In this document: positions 1 to 14,100 of the stretch, piece by piece
Layout: the number at the start of each line of letters is the position of its first letter
Position numbering within the stretch: the first letter of the stretch is position 1
From: Monarcha castaneiventris obscurior
Taxonomy: Eukaryota; Chordata; Aves; Passeriformes; Monarchidae
Assembly (NCBI GenBank): GCA_026261815.1
Contig: JAMPIT010000230.1
Coordinates: forward strand, 43,112,501 to 43,176,500
Reading direction: 5' to 3'
Length of the DNA: 64,000 nt
Made by a program: the position numbers and the translations under genes
Notes under the pieces: model-generated
Told to the model about the DNA's origin: nothing
Database searches by the model: none
What the model saw: only the letters and a program-made list of their open reading frames with translations

Positions 1-3000
1 TCTCTATTTGCATAGAAAACCTGTTGTAGAAGACACCAGGTAAGAAGTATGAGAACACTTTCCACATTTGCCATGACTCTGTCCATCACATATGAACCTC
101 AGCAGAGCATCACCTCATGCCAGAGCAGTGATGGGATCTCCAGCAAACCATGTCCCACTGTGCAGTGCAGGGGAAGCATCCTCCCCAGTCCCATACATGT
201 AGGGCACCACAAGCAGGCTCTCCAGGATGTCTTTCCTGGGACCTGGCAAGGCAGCCAGGACCACAGCAGCATGGTCTGAACATGAAGGCATGCTCTAACA
301 AAGGGCAAAGAAGTGTGTAGAGGGAAGGGAAAGTAAACAGTGAGTTTAGTTTCAATTCCATGAAAATCATGTTTGGTCTCAAGCTACCAGTCAATCACTA
401 AAGAAGGAGGTTTATACAAAAACTGTGGATAAAACAGATTTTTCCAACTTGTGAAGACTTGTGATTTCTGACAGTTGTCACACTACATTGAGACAGAAAG
501 GAGATACACCAAGGGATACTGGGACTTTGGAAGGGCACAAGGGAGACTGACAGACAAGAAACACCAGAACTGATTTCCTGGGTATAGGAAGTCATCCTGC
601 CACGCCTTGGGGGCACCACAGCTGGAGCTGGCTGTCCATGCTCTGTGTAAGGCACAGCAACGCATCCCTGTCTCTCATTCAGACTGTAACTGGAGGGGAG
701 ATGACTGTTCTGGCTCTCACCCTCCTCTTCACACTACTTTTCTGTTTCCCCTATCAAAAAAAAAAAAAAAAAAAAAACAAACCAAATCCAGAAATGCCAG
801 CACCTGAGGAACAATAGGAGAGGTGGGAAACAGAAGCAAATTGCCACTGTTCTCATGATGAAATGAACCAGGTTTGAGAGTGGAGGAGAAATCAGGCTGC
901 CTCCATCCACACCTACCCAAAGCCACGTCCCAGAGTGGGGTCCCTGTTCTGAGAAACATCCCTGGAACACAGCGTACAGGGGTCTCTCCCAAGCTGACAT
1001 CCATATACACCTGCCTGAAGGTGATTTTCAGCCATGAACTAGCTTCTCCCTGTAGCACCATTCCCACCACAGACAGCACCAGAGGCAGGGATGTTAACTG
1101 GATGCAGAGGCGGAGCAGCAAGCCAAAATTAGAAAACGTGAGCTAAAAAGGGCACTCTTATTCTTCCTCCTTCAACATCCCCATTGCTCCCTACAGGAAA
1201 TCCCTTGTAGATCTGTATGTCCCTGACATCCCTTTCCTTTGGGAGGCTGACAGAGATGAACATAGGCTGGTGCAGAAGGAGGAGAGCTTCTTCCCTCAAC
1301 ACCACACGGCTGCACAGGGCAAAGACATTCAAGACCTCATGTCTAAATGACATGAGAGGGTACCTCGTTTCCCCTCCAGTGTGGGGCGTTTCCCTTTATC
1401 CCAAAGGTTATAAATACACAGTTCCTAATGATGTTCTCTAGCTCTATTTTGCACTGACTAAGAGAAGAGACATCCAGAGGGAACAAGGGATGGAACAACT
1501 ATTTGGAAATACCCTCTGGATTTTGGTCAAGCTGTGCTCCTAACAGTCAAGGCACTCTGTTCCCAGTACCTTTGCCAGAAAATGGAACTGCTGTGGCAGA
1601 GGATGAGTCCAGGAGAGAATCTCATCCCTCCACAGTAGCCCTGAATGTCACACCATTAATGCACACTAAGATGCTTTCTGAGGGGTTAAAAAAAAAACAG
1701 AAAAAAAATCTTGCACAAATTCCATTTGATATTACTCCTATAAATAACAGAAACTTCATATAGGTCTTTCACAATACCCTGCTTTCATCCCGAAATCTCC
1801 TTTCTCTTACTTTTGAGAGGAAGCAGTTATCTTTGGTCCATGTTACAGGGGAGGGGAAGATAAAAGCAAGCATGTTCTGGGGGGGGGGAAGCCAGGAGCA
1901 CATCTCTAGTCTCCTGCAAATTTAATGACAATTAATCTGAGGGAGATAACAGAAGAAAAAAAGCAATTGAAAAACAGTCTAAATTAAAAGTACCCTGACA
2001 TCTGGAGGATGCCAAGTGTTTGCAGCACATCTGAATTCAGAGGCTGGCAACATCTCTGTGTGACTTTGCTAAAACTGCTGCCACCTGCAGTGATGCCCTC
2101 TTCAAGTGACGAGTGTTCCTTCTACAGGTTCACCAGCATTGCCCAGGAGCTGGCTGCAAAATTAATGTAAGGAAACCCTGCATAATGGCACGTGCTAGCA
2201 GGACAGTGTTAAACCCCAGTAAGATTAGGAGGCACTGCTCATTCTGTACCAACTCTAGCTACCAAGGAAAGAAGAAAAGAGAGACATCTGAATTAGACAA
2301 GTCAAACAGAGAGAGGCAGTACCTCCATCACAGGGTGCTCACATCGCCCTCTCTTTGATGGCAGAAATAGCCCTGGTACCTGGCCTGACCACCTCCCTGC
2401 TCCCTGGGCTGCAGAGCTGGGCCAGGCAGCTCCTGCTTCACACATCCCACATGCGAATGAACCACAGCCCCGGGGCAAAAGCTTCCCCCCACCAGCACCA
2501 GCAGCTCGACAACCCGGCCAACATTTGCCCATTCTTGGCTGCACTGGCCATGGGTGAATGCTCCCCCTAGCCTGGCACCATCACAAGCCCACCACCTCCA
2601 ACATGCAACACCAGTCCTGGGCAGTCCCACAAGCACAGAGGGTAAAAATTAATTCCTGGAGGTATTTCAGAGCCCAAAGGAATTACATTCAGGGTGAGCT
2701 CATCCGAGTGCTGCATCCATAGCCCTGTATCCCACCCCTGCTAAGATCAGTGTGGCAGCAACTTTCATAACCCAGAGGCAGCACCCATGGGATGGGATGG
2801 GCTAAAGAGGATGCGTTTTTCCAGAAAACCTTCAGAGCTGGCCTAATCTTGCCATCACACATTTAGTCCTCCAAAGGGCTGAAAGAACAAAGATTAACCA
2901 GACTCCCTAGGATGGCACATTTCTGGGAACTGGAACCAATCTATCTGACAATTATAAACTGTCCTTAAAGGCCATGTAAAAAAAGCTCAGTAAAGCAGTT

Positions 3001-3115
3001 GACACAGGTCTGAAAATGAGCTTATGAACCCCATCACTTATGAAGTTCTCTCTGGAGATTTGCATTCCTTCTGCTAGTGCTGTAGGGTCTGTTCCAGACA
3101 AATACTCCTGAATTT
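1..3115. other. Region 3' of ZDHHC3, no gene recognised
   Basis: Only short open frames without splice or homology support are seen. A poly(A) run lies at about 757-777, a G9 run near 1880 and a GC-richer patch at about 2370-2600. It may include 3' UTR of the ZDHHC3 long isoform. In mammals TGM4 and TMEM42 lie on this side, but no exon of either was recognised. Confidence 0.5.
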
Positions 3116-3121
3116 TTTAAT
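3116..3121 (-). terminator. Candidate ATTAAA polyadenylation signal for the ZDHHC3 long isoform
   Basis: The variant signal lies about 105 nt past the exon B stop. No canonical AATAAA was noticed on the minus strand farther down to position 1; another ATTAAA lies at 1926-1921. The real 3' end cannot be fixed from sequence alone and may lie outside the window. Confidence 0.25.
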
Positions 3122-3224
3122 GCACCAGAAAACATGCTAAAAAACAACCCTTAAATCTCCAGCATAAGTAATTATGAAAAGGAACACCTGAAAGCTTCTC
3201 CTGGCATTGTGGAGGATGCTTTGC

Positions 3225-3467
3225 TTATTCACGCAACATTTGGATGGCAACATCTCGAGCCAGGAACTGCTCGATTTCTTCTTGGGTCATAATTTCAGAC
3301 GCAGGAGCTGCTGCCACTGCTTCAGCCGGCGCTGGGCTCTCGCAGTTCAGGTTTGAGAAAGGGTTGAACCAACCCAGGGAGAAGGCACCGCCAAATGCCA
3401 GCTTCATTCCTTCCCAGCCGCTGATCTTCTCCCAGGTTGGCTTCTGGTTTTTAAGTCGCTCAATACC
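3225..3467 (-). CDS. ZDHHC3: ZDHHC3 alternative terminal exon B (distal; 327-aa isoform tail)
   Basis: Acceptor TTCTTGCAG precedes [14 protein letters not shown], and the frame ends at TAA 3227-3225 after QMLRE. The 80-residue tail has an Ala/Pro-rich middle and an acidic helix-like stretch ([12 protein letters not shown]). The first 40 residues align with exon A and with the paralogue ZDHHC7 tail, suggesting an old exon duplication. Confidence 0.95.
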   Translation of the reverse strand, partial: GIERLKNQKPTWEKISGWEGMKLAFGGAFSLGWFNPFSNLNCESPAPAEAVAAAPASEIMTQEEIEQFLARDVAIQMLRE

Positions 3468-6400
3468 CTGCAAGAAGAGAAGAGTTTATGGTTGTCTCAC
3501 GCTTATAGGCGGTATTTGGGCACCAAGCACTGTAGCACATGCAGAACTGCCTACCTATAGCCAGGCTGATGCTACTCCAGTTTGAGTTAACAATGAAGAC
3601 ATCCTGCATTACTGAGAGTTTCATCTCCAAATTTAACAGCAAAACCCTCACACAAGATCAAATTCATGGACAATCTGAATCTTGCTGATGTATTTTGGCA
3701 TCAGTTGTTATTGATTTTTAGGGTACAGAGATGGCTTCTGAAAAGCCAGTCTTTTTGGAAACACGTATCTCTTCTCACATGGCTTTTTGAATCCTTCCAA
3801 GGAGCGACAAAATAGTTACAACTTAAAGAGTTTCACCTTGTTTGAGCATTTTTTGCAATAGTTCAGACATAGTCAATATACTGCACTTTTTTCCAGCAAT
3901 CAGGAATTTACCACCGCCACACCTAGGCTTGTCACTAGAAGCTCACTCTGTTCCAGTTAAGAGCAAATATTTAAGAGCACAACTTCCATTTACCAAATTG
4001 TCAAAGACAAATCACAATGCAATCCAGATAACCTGCTGGGAGGTGAGAAAATCTGTACGAGTTAAAGTGGAGGCTTCAAAATGGAACTGGAGCCTTGGTC
4101 AGTCAGTATTCTGATCCATTCTCCCTCCAAGAATGTCACTTTTAGTAAAGCAAACATTTCGATTGTACTTAAAGAACAGATCTATCAAATTTAGGCAGTG
4201 ACACTTTTTTCCTGATAGTCTTCTCCATGTAGAAATAAGGAACTAAAATTTATTTTCTTAAAGATTTTTTTTTTAAGGCTGCCACTGTGTGAAATAGGGC
4301 ACAATTTTTTATGCCCATTTTCTGTATCGTGTAAGAGAGGAGTCAGTTCTGCAGCTGTGTATGATCCACTCGTGATGATAGACAAGTGACCACACAGCAA
4401 GTCTGTTCTTAGAGAAGCAAGAATACTGGATCCAAGTTTTGTGAAACTCAAGGAAAGGAAAAAAATGCGCAAATTCAGTTAAAACTGTAAGAAAGAAGAG
4501 TTTTAGAAGAGCTGGATGAACAGTACACTTGTCACGTACCGATTCTACAGATTATTCTTGGCGACACACAGAACACTCAAAGCTCTGCAGTGAGAGGAAA
4601 GGAATACACACAGCAGCTCAGCAGCAGCACAGCTGCACTCACTGTCAGCCTCACAAATAACACAACAGCAGCAGCTCAGTTTGCAGTAACACTGAGTCAG
4701 CACGAGCAGACCCAGAAGAAAACACACCATGAACCGAAGCACTGCATGCAAAGCTTTTGTGAACTTCATTCCTTCATTCATGCCCCGTTTCTCGTGGTGA
4801 CTTAGGAGAAACCCAGCAGTGAATGTGCAGAAAGGAATGACGCAACACCAAACCGGAATTCCTCAGGCTTTTAATTTGGGAAAAATTCAAGCCCTGAAGG
4901 ACTTCGAATGCTAAGCACATGCCTGCAGCACCTCACCCTGCTCCCAAGCTTGCAAATGCACCGTTTCAAGCGCTCCAGGGAAAATCCCTTGCAGCCCCTG
5001 GTCCCTTGGGATGCCACACTTGGTGTGCCACAGCCAGGGCCCAACCTTCCCTCCCTGCTGGGCAAGCTGGAGAGGAGCAGAGTTTGTGCACAGCAGACCC
5101 CTGGCAAAGCATTCTAGCAGTGCCATGAGCTTTTCCTCTGGGATACTGCACTTCCAGCACCCAGCGGCTGCACAACCAGGGGGCAGAGGCTTTGGCACCT
5201 TAAAGCAGGAGACCACCTTTGGCTGTGCGTTGTTCCTGAGTGAACTGCAGAGGTTTCCCATGTGTTAGTAACAAACTGGCTGGAGCATGGCTGGAGCACT
5301 CACTGCGTGAGCATCTGGAGAGAAGGAAAACAAGGAGCACAGAGCACACAGACACTAGGCACGTAAACCCCTCCCTGCCAGCACAAGCTTCAATCCTGCC
5401 CTCACGAATTTGTGTAATCCCTTTCAATCCCTGCTGCCATCTAGACTGGGAATACAGATTTGGAACAGTTCTGGGCAGGAACTCATCCTTTCCTCCCCCA
5501 AAAAAACATTGCTCACCTGCTCCTTTCAGCATCTGCTAACCAAGGCAATAAGCAAGGTCAGGCTGAGGTTGTGCTAGTGCCAGTTAGGGAGCAGTTCATC
5601 AGAGCAGCTGGGGGCGTACTTTCTCCCAACCTGACCTTGCTAATCCCTTCACAGCATGTATTCAAAATAAACAGAAGCTTTATAATTGTATCTTGATCTA
5701 TTTTTGGCTGCCAGCCACATGGTCAGTAGGGCATGAGGTTATGCCTTAAAAAGAATCTAAGGGAGATGGAAGGAATGCACAGCTGTTGGACATTTCATTA
5801 CTGTTTAATGAAACTTTAAAAAAAAAAAACGCACATAAATCTCTCACCATTATTTTAGAAAGGGAGAATTTTCTGTATTGAATTAAACCAACACCTGTTT
5901 CTCCTTCCCATCATGCAGCTATTCCACTTAATAAAAAAAGTCCTCAGAAAGCATCATCTTTCCCTATTTCCAATTACGTAATTTTGAACCAATACTGAAA
6001 AGAGAAGATATGCACTGAGGAAATATAAAATACTGGACACTCCTCTTTAAGTAAGAGGCACAACATTGCAAACACAGGGACAGTAAGACCAAGTTAACCT
6101 GTGACCACTGTGATGCTGTACCCTGTCTCTCCAACTACTGCCCTTGGTATCTGCTCCTGCCCAGAGCCAGAGAAGGATGGTGGGCTGCATGGTCTGACCC
6201 AGAAGCAATCTGCACGACAGCTCTTGAATGTTAGAAGAAATGCATTAATTTCGTTCAATGCACTTTTAAGATATGAAAGGAAAGAGCAAACCAGAAAGAC
6301 AAGCATTGAAACAAAATGATGGTTAAGGAGAAGACACAGGAAGCACTGCCATTGGAAATCATGATTAAGGCAGACTTTTCTTACAGCAGTTCCTTGCACT

Positions 6401-8121
6401 CGTTTCTGCTTGGAGCATCACTCAGTTTTCCAGAGCAGAAGTGCCCTGCTTGAGTTTGTCCTTCAATTTCTCTTGGCCACACTAAAACAGAACTAGCACC
6501 TGAAATCAGGTAGTGCTGACCAAGAAAATGCTTTCCATCAGCAAACCAGTAAGTCTGCCTTTGTCTTATTGGTACTGACCTACTTTTAGTACCATTCAAA
6601 TGGCATCAAACTGCACCACCGAGTCGTGCAGCACAAGGAAAGCTGGAGGCTGTGGTTATGGCCACACACACACGACAGGTACCCGTGGCACTACTGGGGT
6701 GGTGCCTCGTTTAAAGAACAAAACACACAGCTTGACTGAAAATATCAGTACTGTGTAACGCTGTTTAACCATCTGCATTTGGTTTGAGAAAAACTCAGTA
6801 GCTAGACATTTTTCCACAATGGTCAAAATGCCAGAAAAATGTAATCAACCTTCCTCCAGAACGCACAGCTAATAAGGGTAATTAAAATAAACCCCAACTG
6901 GAAAGTAGAATTTGTAATCAAAACAATTTTTGAAGCAGTGAACTATAGAGAGGTGCATTAATTAGTTAATTGCCGAGGTGACTCAATATAAAAAGGCTCT
7001 CCCCTCAATAGATCTGATTTTGCATCAAGGCAGCTCAAGGGCCAGATTCTCTACCAGTTCAAATCATCACCTGCACATGTCTCACTGGCTGGACTGACCA
7101 CGGCCCAAGATCCAATTTAACTATTAAGCTGGGAGCATTCTCTGAGAAACACCATCACACACTAAAACCAGGGTTACAGCCTGTCCCAAGTGGCAAAATA
7201 AACCACTGATTAACAGGTCAGTATATTATCAATTAACTCACTTTCCAACTTAGAAGTTGAACACTCAAGTTAATTAACCTTTATATGCTTCTCCCTGCTT
7301 GCATACAGAAATGGAAGTTCAGAAAACCATTACAGATTTTTCCCAAGATTTGAAGCAAAGAAAGGAAGAACAGCAAACAAGTTTTTGGAAAAGTTTTATT
7401 GCATTTGTTTTCCATATGGAAGCATTGACAGATTGAAAAGATGCAGCATTCACATTACTTCCAAAATGAGACATCCATTAAATTTCTCCTTCCCTGATTT
7501 CCCTCCCTTCCCCCGTGGCTTTGAAGCAGTCTAAACAGGCCAGTTTCCGAAAAAATATTTTAAACCAAGGAAAGAAAAGATTCCTTGGAAGTCACAGACG
7601 CAGCTGATTTGTGTATTTCCTTTGTTTGCAATTCTTTTGATGAGTCCATGGGAGTTATGAATCAAAAATATAATAAAATTCCTGCCTGAACATAAAATGT
7701 CAGTTGTAATTATGAATGGTTTAGCTCTACCCATTTTTGGAATGCCTTCTGTCCCTCCCACTTTCATCACCACACAGTTCATAACAGCATGCAGGCTCCT
7801 TACCATAAATATTTCCCGATTTCAAACCCTTACACATATATGTGCCTGTGTTTACACACATACACATGTATGCATAAATAGGAGAAAAGATTTAAATAGG
7901 AGAAAAGCTCTAAACCAGGGCAATGCTAACAATATAGAATCAATCACCCTGGAACACTTACACATCCCATCAATATTAGTCTTTATAGGAATCTGGGCAT
8001 TCATGTCAGTTTTTCACATTAACACCGTTTAGCAGGCATTGCTCTAACAAGTCATTTACCAAGACAAACACACACAAAAAAAACATGATTCTGCTATTCT
8101 AAACACTTGAAAATTAGCTAG

Positions 8122-8180
<59 letters not shown>

Positions 8181-11100
8181 TCCTGGAAGTGTAAGGCATG
8201 TAATAATCCAAAGAGTCTTTTAAATCTGCCAGTTATCCTAATGGGGCAACAATTTCCTGCACACAAGGGAGGGAACAGACAAAATAATGCCAGAAAGATG
8301 GAATCAGTTCTGTGGCTGGAAGGAAAAAGCAGGGTGGAGTGGGAATTGGTGTTGGCAACGTTAAAGTACTTTAACTGTTTGTGATGACCAGGTCAACTGG
8401 CTCTCTTGCTGTGTTGCCTTCTGGTCTTGCACCTTTTGGTACGTGAAGTATCTGCTTTCTCATTCAAGTTCACTTAGGAAAGAGCAATGTGCTCCTTCAG
8501 GAAGTCCAAAGGTGTCTGTGTAGGGCTGTTGGCACTCACATGTCATCCATAGAGCTCATCACAGTCAGGAGACAGCATGAGAATTTTACTCAGAAGAGGT
8601 GGGTCATAACAGAGAAGAGAGGATCCCCTTCACATTAGTTATGCCATACAAAAAGCAGAGAGAAACAAATGCCAGTAAAGTTAATGTGATAAAAAAGAAA
8701 GGGAAAAAAAAAGAAAAGGAAAAGAAAAAAAAAAGCAGCAGCAGTTTCAGCCAGAGATATAGAATTATCTAAAATGGTGGAATATAGGGCTTGTTTTTCC
8801 TCTGCTATTATCAGCCATTTAATAGACATAAAAAAGTTCGTTTTGCTTTTTGTTTTAAACATTCATGGAAAATTTGTAACAGTAGTGCTGAAATATGTTT
8901 CTATTTTAGTGGAAATGCTGGTCAGGAATTCCTCAGACCACATACTGGTACGGGTCTGCTTTTCCTTGGTCTGGTGTTGCGAATGGGCTAAGCCATGCTA
9001 TAGAGAACGGATGGCCAAATACTGCTTTCATGTTCATCCATTTTGTTTTTTTAGCCCATCTTCTCTCTTCCTTTTTCAACTGTTCTATTCCCTGAAAACA
9101 GAAATATCACATTTTCAGTCAAATACTCAGATTCTGTAGTTCTGGATTCGGGGAAAGGTCTACTCTCAATTACCCCTTATCCAAAGGACAGAGTAAGAAA
9201 ATACAAATGCATCTGTACTGCCTTTCCTTCTCTTCTCACTGTTTTATATTAAAAAATACTAAAGCTAGAAACTGTTCCTTGAAAATAAAATTGCTTTCAT
9301 TTTGTTCAAACCTACATACTTCAGAAACATTTTAAGACCTGCCATCCAATTGCCTCTGATGTCAATAAAAAAAAAAAACCCCACCACTTAAAACGAAACA
9401 AAAAGTATGTGCTTTAATGGCTGAATGCATTATGTGCTAACCAGATGGAAAAGTTTTAGAAGAAACCATTACAAGCTTGCAGACAAAAAAAAAAAAAAAA
9501 AGGAACCAAAAAACCCACAAACCCAAAGATAATCACTATAATGCTCCCAGATTCACCAAGCAAGTTCAGGAAGTGCCCATGGCTCAGTGTAGCTGAGTCT
9601 ACCTGGTGCCTCTTCATATGTCATTAGAATCACTGCTAAAACATGCATGGGCTGACAGCAGGGAGAGAGGGTTAAATAAGATACTGATTTGAAGAAATCA
9701 TTGGCATTGTTTAGTAAAGGTTAGAGGCAGAACAAAAATAAGCCATCAAGCAATCAGCTGAAACATCCACTAGTTAAACATTAAAAAAAAATAAATCCAT
9801 ATTGTGTCTAAAGCCCAGGAGTGAATTTGGCCTGTCAGGAAAGCCATGTATGCCTGGCTGCCACAGAAGCACAACGAGTAAGAGCAGTCATTGGAGAGCA
9901 TCACTCTCCCACAGGCAGCAGCAGCAGCTGGCAGATGCCCCAGCTCCCTGACTCTGCATCTTTTGCAAGGTAAGGTTGCTCCTGACCTACATGTGTCTCC
10001 CACAGCAGTACTGTGCTGCAATTTGCCTCAAATTACTGATGCTGGGAGCCCTGATGAGCACAACAGGGGCCAACTGCAGGAGATGTCCCTGGTAAATGTC
10101 ACCTCCAGAGAGAACAGCAAAATACCAGGGGTTCTGGGTCCCTCCAGGCAGAAAGGAACCATCTTGGTGGGACAGCATACTCGAGATGAGGAATGAAGTC
10201 TCCCAGTGACTGGAATAGAAAGGTGAAAAAACGGCAACACACAGCCCTGTCTCTAAAATGTGAATTACAACACTGCAAGAGAGCACGCCAAGAAGCACTT
10301 CACCTGGAAGTATTCCTCTGCTCAAAACAGATTGCTTGCCAGACAGCTAGCTCAGTGCTGCCAAACCAACAATGAGGCATTCCATGGAGCAAAATCCTTA
10401 CTGATACATATCAAAAAAACCACTCTAAAATAAAAACCCACAACCCAACAGGGGGAGACCATGCTTCATTTTTTTTATTTTAGACTGTGGCATCGTTCCT
10501 TTAATATCTGTGAGTCCCCAGAATTAGAGTGGACAGGAAAATCTGGGGACTTATTTGGGTGCCCAGTTGTAGGAAGCAGTTCCTAAAAATTCTTGACAAG
10601 TTTCAAAGAGAGAGAAATTCAAATGATGATTTCACAGGCAGCATTGCTAATTTACACACCTACTGATGAACACAAGCTCAGCAGGATCTGTACCACACTG
10701 TACTTCTTCCTGGGGCTCTCCCCATCAGAAAGAACAGTGAAGTCTTCCTCTGAACACAGACAGGTGGAACATCAGCCTCCTGCAGAAGCCAAGCATTAAA
10801 AAGAGCACTGCAAAAAAGGGCTCAGAGCAATGGGCCCGTACGGCACAAAATGCCAGTCACAGCTCTCTGACAGCAGCAAAAATACTTATTCTAGCTTCAA
10901 CTGGCCATGGGCAAACAAGGGAAAGAAACCTAAAGGAGGCAGGGAGGAAAGAAGAGTTGTCACTCTTTTAAGACTATCACTTCTCTCCAGCCACTCCAGT
11001 TAATTCAATTACCTGAGCATGCTTGGTGAAGAGTGGAAGTATTCACAAGTGTGGGAACACCCACAGGAGTCACCAGCTCCATCATTACAGAAGTGGGAAA

Positions 11101-14100
11101 ATACATGGATTTAGGACTGCAATAGTATTATATAATCTCTCCTATGCCACCTTTGCATTCGGGATGATTTGGTGGATTTGCAGCAGACTGTGTCCAGCAG
11201 GGTCCCGTGAGCCTGCTCCGCTCCCTTTTCTTTTTCCAGCTGACAAGAGTTTTTGAACTGTTGAACAGGTATCTAAGACTGGAAAATCTTCTAGACTAAA
11301 AAAAAGTCTGTCTGTGTATGTGTCTGTGTGTGTATTCCTCCCCCACCTACTCATCTTGGCTTACCAACACACAAACCTGTGCATAGTGACAACCAGGACA
11401 CACAGGTGAGTTTCAGACAATACCAATGTAAAAGCACTTCATTAAAGGAAAAAGGTTCTCCAGTCCACAGGGACAAATATTGTCCAAAGAATAATCCCAG
11501 CTACCTATGCCTACTTTATGGGAGGCACTGTCAACACAGCACTCCAGCCTATACATAGGAGTACCCTACTTCCCACAGTGACCTTCACAGAGCACCATCC
11601 AGCACTGTGCTAGCTCAGCTTTATTACACTGATCTCTCCTCAAAGGGCACATGGACTCCCTGTGCCATGAGGTAAAAGCCCACAGCCCATCACTGCTTCT
11701 ACCAACGGTGAGAGACAGGGTAAAGGAGAGAGTGTGAGACACCCACCGTTTCATCAGTGCAGATGGAGTGTACTTGGGTCCCAAACATAACTGAGGTGAA
11801 GATGAGAAATAGGAGAGCCTCAAAACACAAGAGGATGAGGAGAATCACTGTGGTTGGTGGAGAGAAGGAACTGCACTCTGTGAAGACAAAACAATGGAGT
11901 TGGAAGGGCAGACACCAAGTAATGCACCAGCTGCAAAACACCTGCTAAGCCACGAGTTTTCCGTACTCAAACTATCAAATAAATTATATGAACAACATCC
12001 CCAGAAAGACACACACAGGGAAGCTCTGACAGACAGGCATAAAATGATCACTCTGTCAGGTTTAAAAGAAAAAGCCAAAAATCCCACCAAAAAGACCCTG
12101 CAACGCTTCAAGATTGTAATTTTCTTTTCTGCTTCGGAGTTCCCCCAGCATACTGGCTAGGACTCCATTCTGCTCAATTTCACCTGGAGCTTCTCTCTTA
12201 AACCTTAGCCTTAACAGATTTCCCACAGTGATAAGTCCATTAGAAATCTCAGGCTGGCAGTAAGGACATGAGCATATGTAGCACCAACATAAAACCAGGA
12301 TGTGCTTCCTTTCATAACTGCTCTAAGCCGTAACTTAAGAAAGGTCAGATTTAGCCAAATTCCTGTTTTTCCTCATACTCATTAATACAAACTCAAGCAA
12401 GAGCAGAAAAAAAAAAACCCAAGAAGGTAATTAGAAAGGAGGAGCAGAAGAAAGGAATGTTACAGGGCCAAAGTCAGTGTTGAGTGCTGTAAATGTCAGA
12501 ACGTCTCCAGATTTTTTCAAAATCTAAGACTCTCACCAAAAGCCTGTATTTTTCTCACGAGATCTTCAGTTTAAACAGATTCACAATAATCAGGGACTAA
12601 CAAAATTTGCACAAATACAAGGCAGCTGAACAACGTATCCATCTCCCCTAACAGCTCTGTTCTGCCACCTAAACCTGGCACAGGTAGGAAAGGGCTTTCC
12701 CCACAGGAAGAGGCTCTGAGATAGGAGATGAGGGAAGCTACCTTTTGATGTATCCTTCCCTTATGGCCCTGGCCACTGCAGTCAAATGCAGATGTTCTCA
12801 GTGACAGCTGGCAGCTGTTCTGCAAAGTTTTGAAGTGCAGAACAACCTCGTCAAATTCAATTCATATGTGTATCCTCTGCAGTACTATAAACTAAACTCA
12901 GTCATTATATTGAATAACACCTCTGAAATTGCAAGGAAAAAACCCTCATCCTTTTCCAAAAAAAGTCATAAGCAGTACATACATGTGTACACACATTCTT
13001 TGACACCTTGCTGTTCAATTCAGCACTACCTTGAGGAATTCCTATATCCATATGTGATTTTAAGAATATAGATAGACTGACTTTGTGAAAATTTACGTAC
13101 TGACTATTTCAGAGTGATGCTGAGGTTTTTGGTTTGGCTTTTTTGAGCTCCTTGGGCTCTGTTTTTGGTTTGCTGGGATGTTTTGGGTTTTTTGTGGTTT
13201 TTTTTTGAGGAAAGGAATTGTTTGTTCTTGTGAGGGTGGATTTTTGGATCTGAGCTAGCATGTTTTCCTGGCAGTCTTGCAAGAATGATTCACATTACCC
13301 TTTTTAGAAAAGCATACACGTTCTTCTTATCTTTTGTTGGCATTCAGGAAATTAGTGCTGTGTTCATGTCAACAGTAGGTTATTGCACACATACTCCTTA
13401 GGTATCTTTACATATGAGCTTTTTCCTAGGCATTATCAGGTGTACGTTAAAACAGGACTTTTCAGGAAAGAGATTCCAGCAGGTGAAAAAGAATTATGAA
13501 GTTCCAGGACTCATCATTAAAAATTAAAAAAAATAAAGATAGCATAGCAGAACCTTGATAGCATTCCTCTGAAACAAGCAAACTGCATTGTAAGTTCTTA
13601 TTCAAAGGGTAATCTGTTATTTTAATAAGGTATTTTGTTTATACTCACTTGTCCAGTCTTCTTCAAAGCAGTACAAGAAGTGAAATCCCACCATGATTAA
13701 AGCATGCAGGGAAATCAGTGCTATATACATCTGAAAAATAAAGGATGTAATACAGGCACCAAGTGAGTTCAAAGACCAAAATGCTAAATCTTCCCAACAC
13801 TTTATTTGAAAGCATAGTGCTAAGATTTCTAAATAAAACCAAACCACAAACAGCTCCACAAACCACCAAGCTCTCCCATCTCCCCTGAAAAAGCACCATG
13901 AAGCTGGCAAATGCCAAGACTACACAGACTCATTCTGTCCTTGCTAACAGCTCTGAGTGAACACAAGGCAGACTGCTGAATCCAACGCCAGCTGGATCCA
14001 AACCCAGCCTCCTGTGTCCCAGAGTGGCCTTCCAGCTCACTGTCCTTACCTCAGCTGAGCACTGCACAGCTTTCAGAGAACAGGGGCACTGATCAAGGTA

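Larger units (their letters stand above)
7376..8932 (-). other. ZDHHC3: Probable 3' UTR of the ZDHHC3 299-aa isoform
   Basis: The segment runs from the exon A stop codon to the first canonical AATAAA on the minus strand (7400-7395), followed by a T/G-rich stretch. In transcript sense it contains a pyrimidine-rich tract (about 8740-8690) and a (GAAA)n microsatellite (8182-8123). The end point is inferred from the signal only. Confidence 0.55.

Noticed and set aside
8774..9139. 121-aa plus-strand frame over exon A
   Set aside because: Antisense shadow of the conserved ZDHHC3 terminal exon at 9091-8933.
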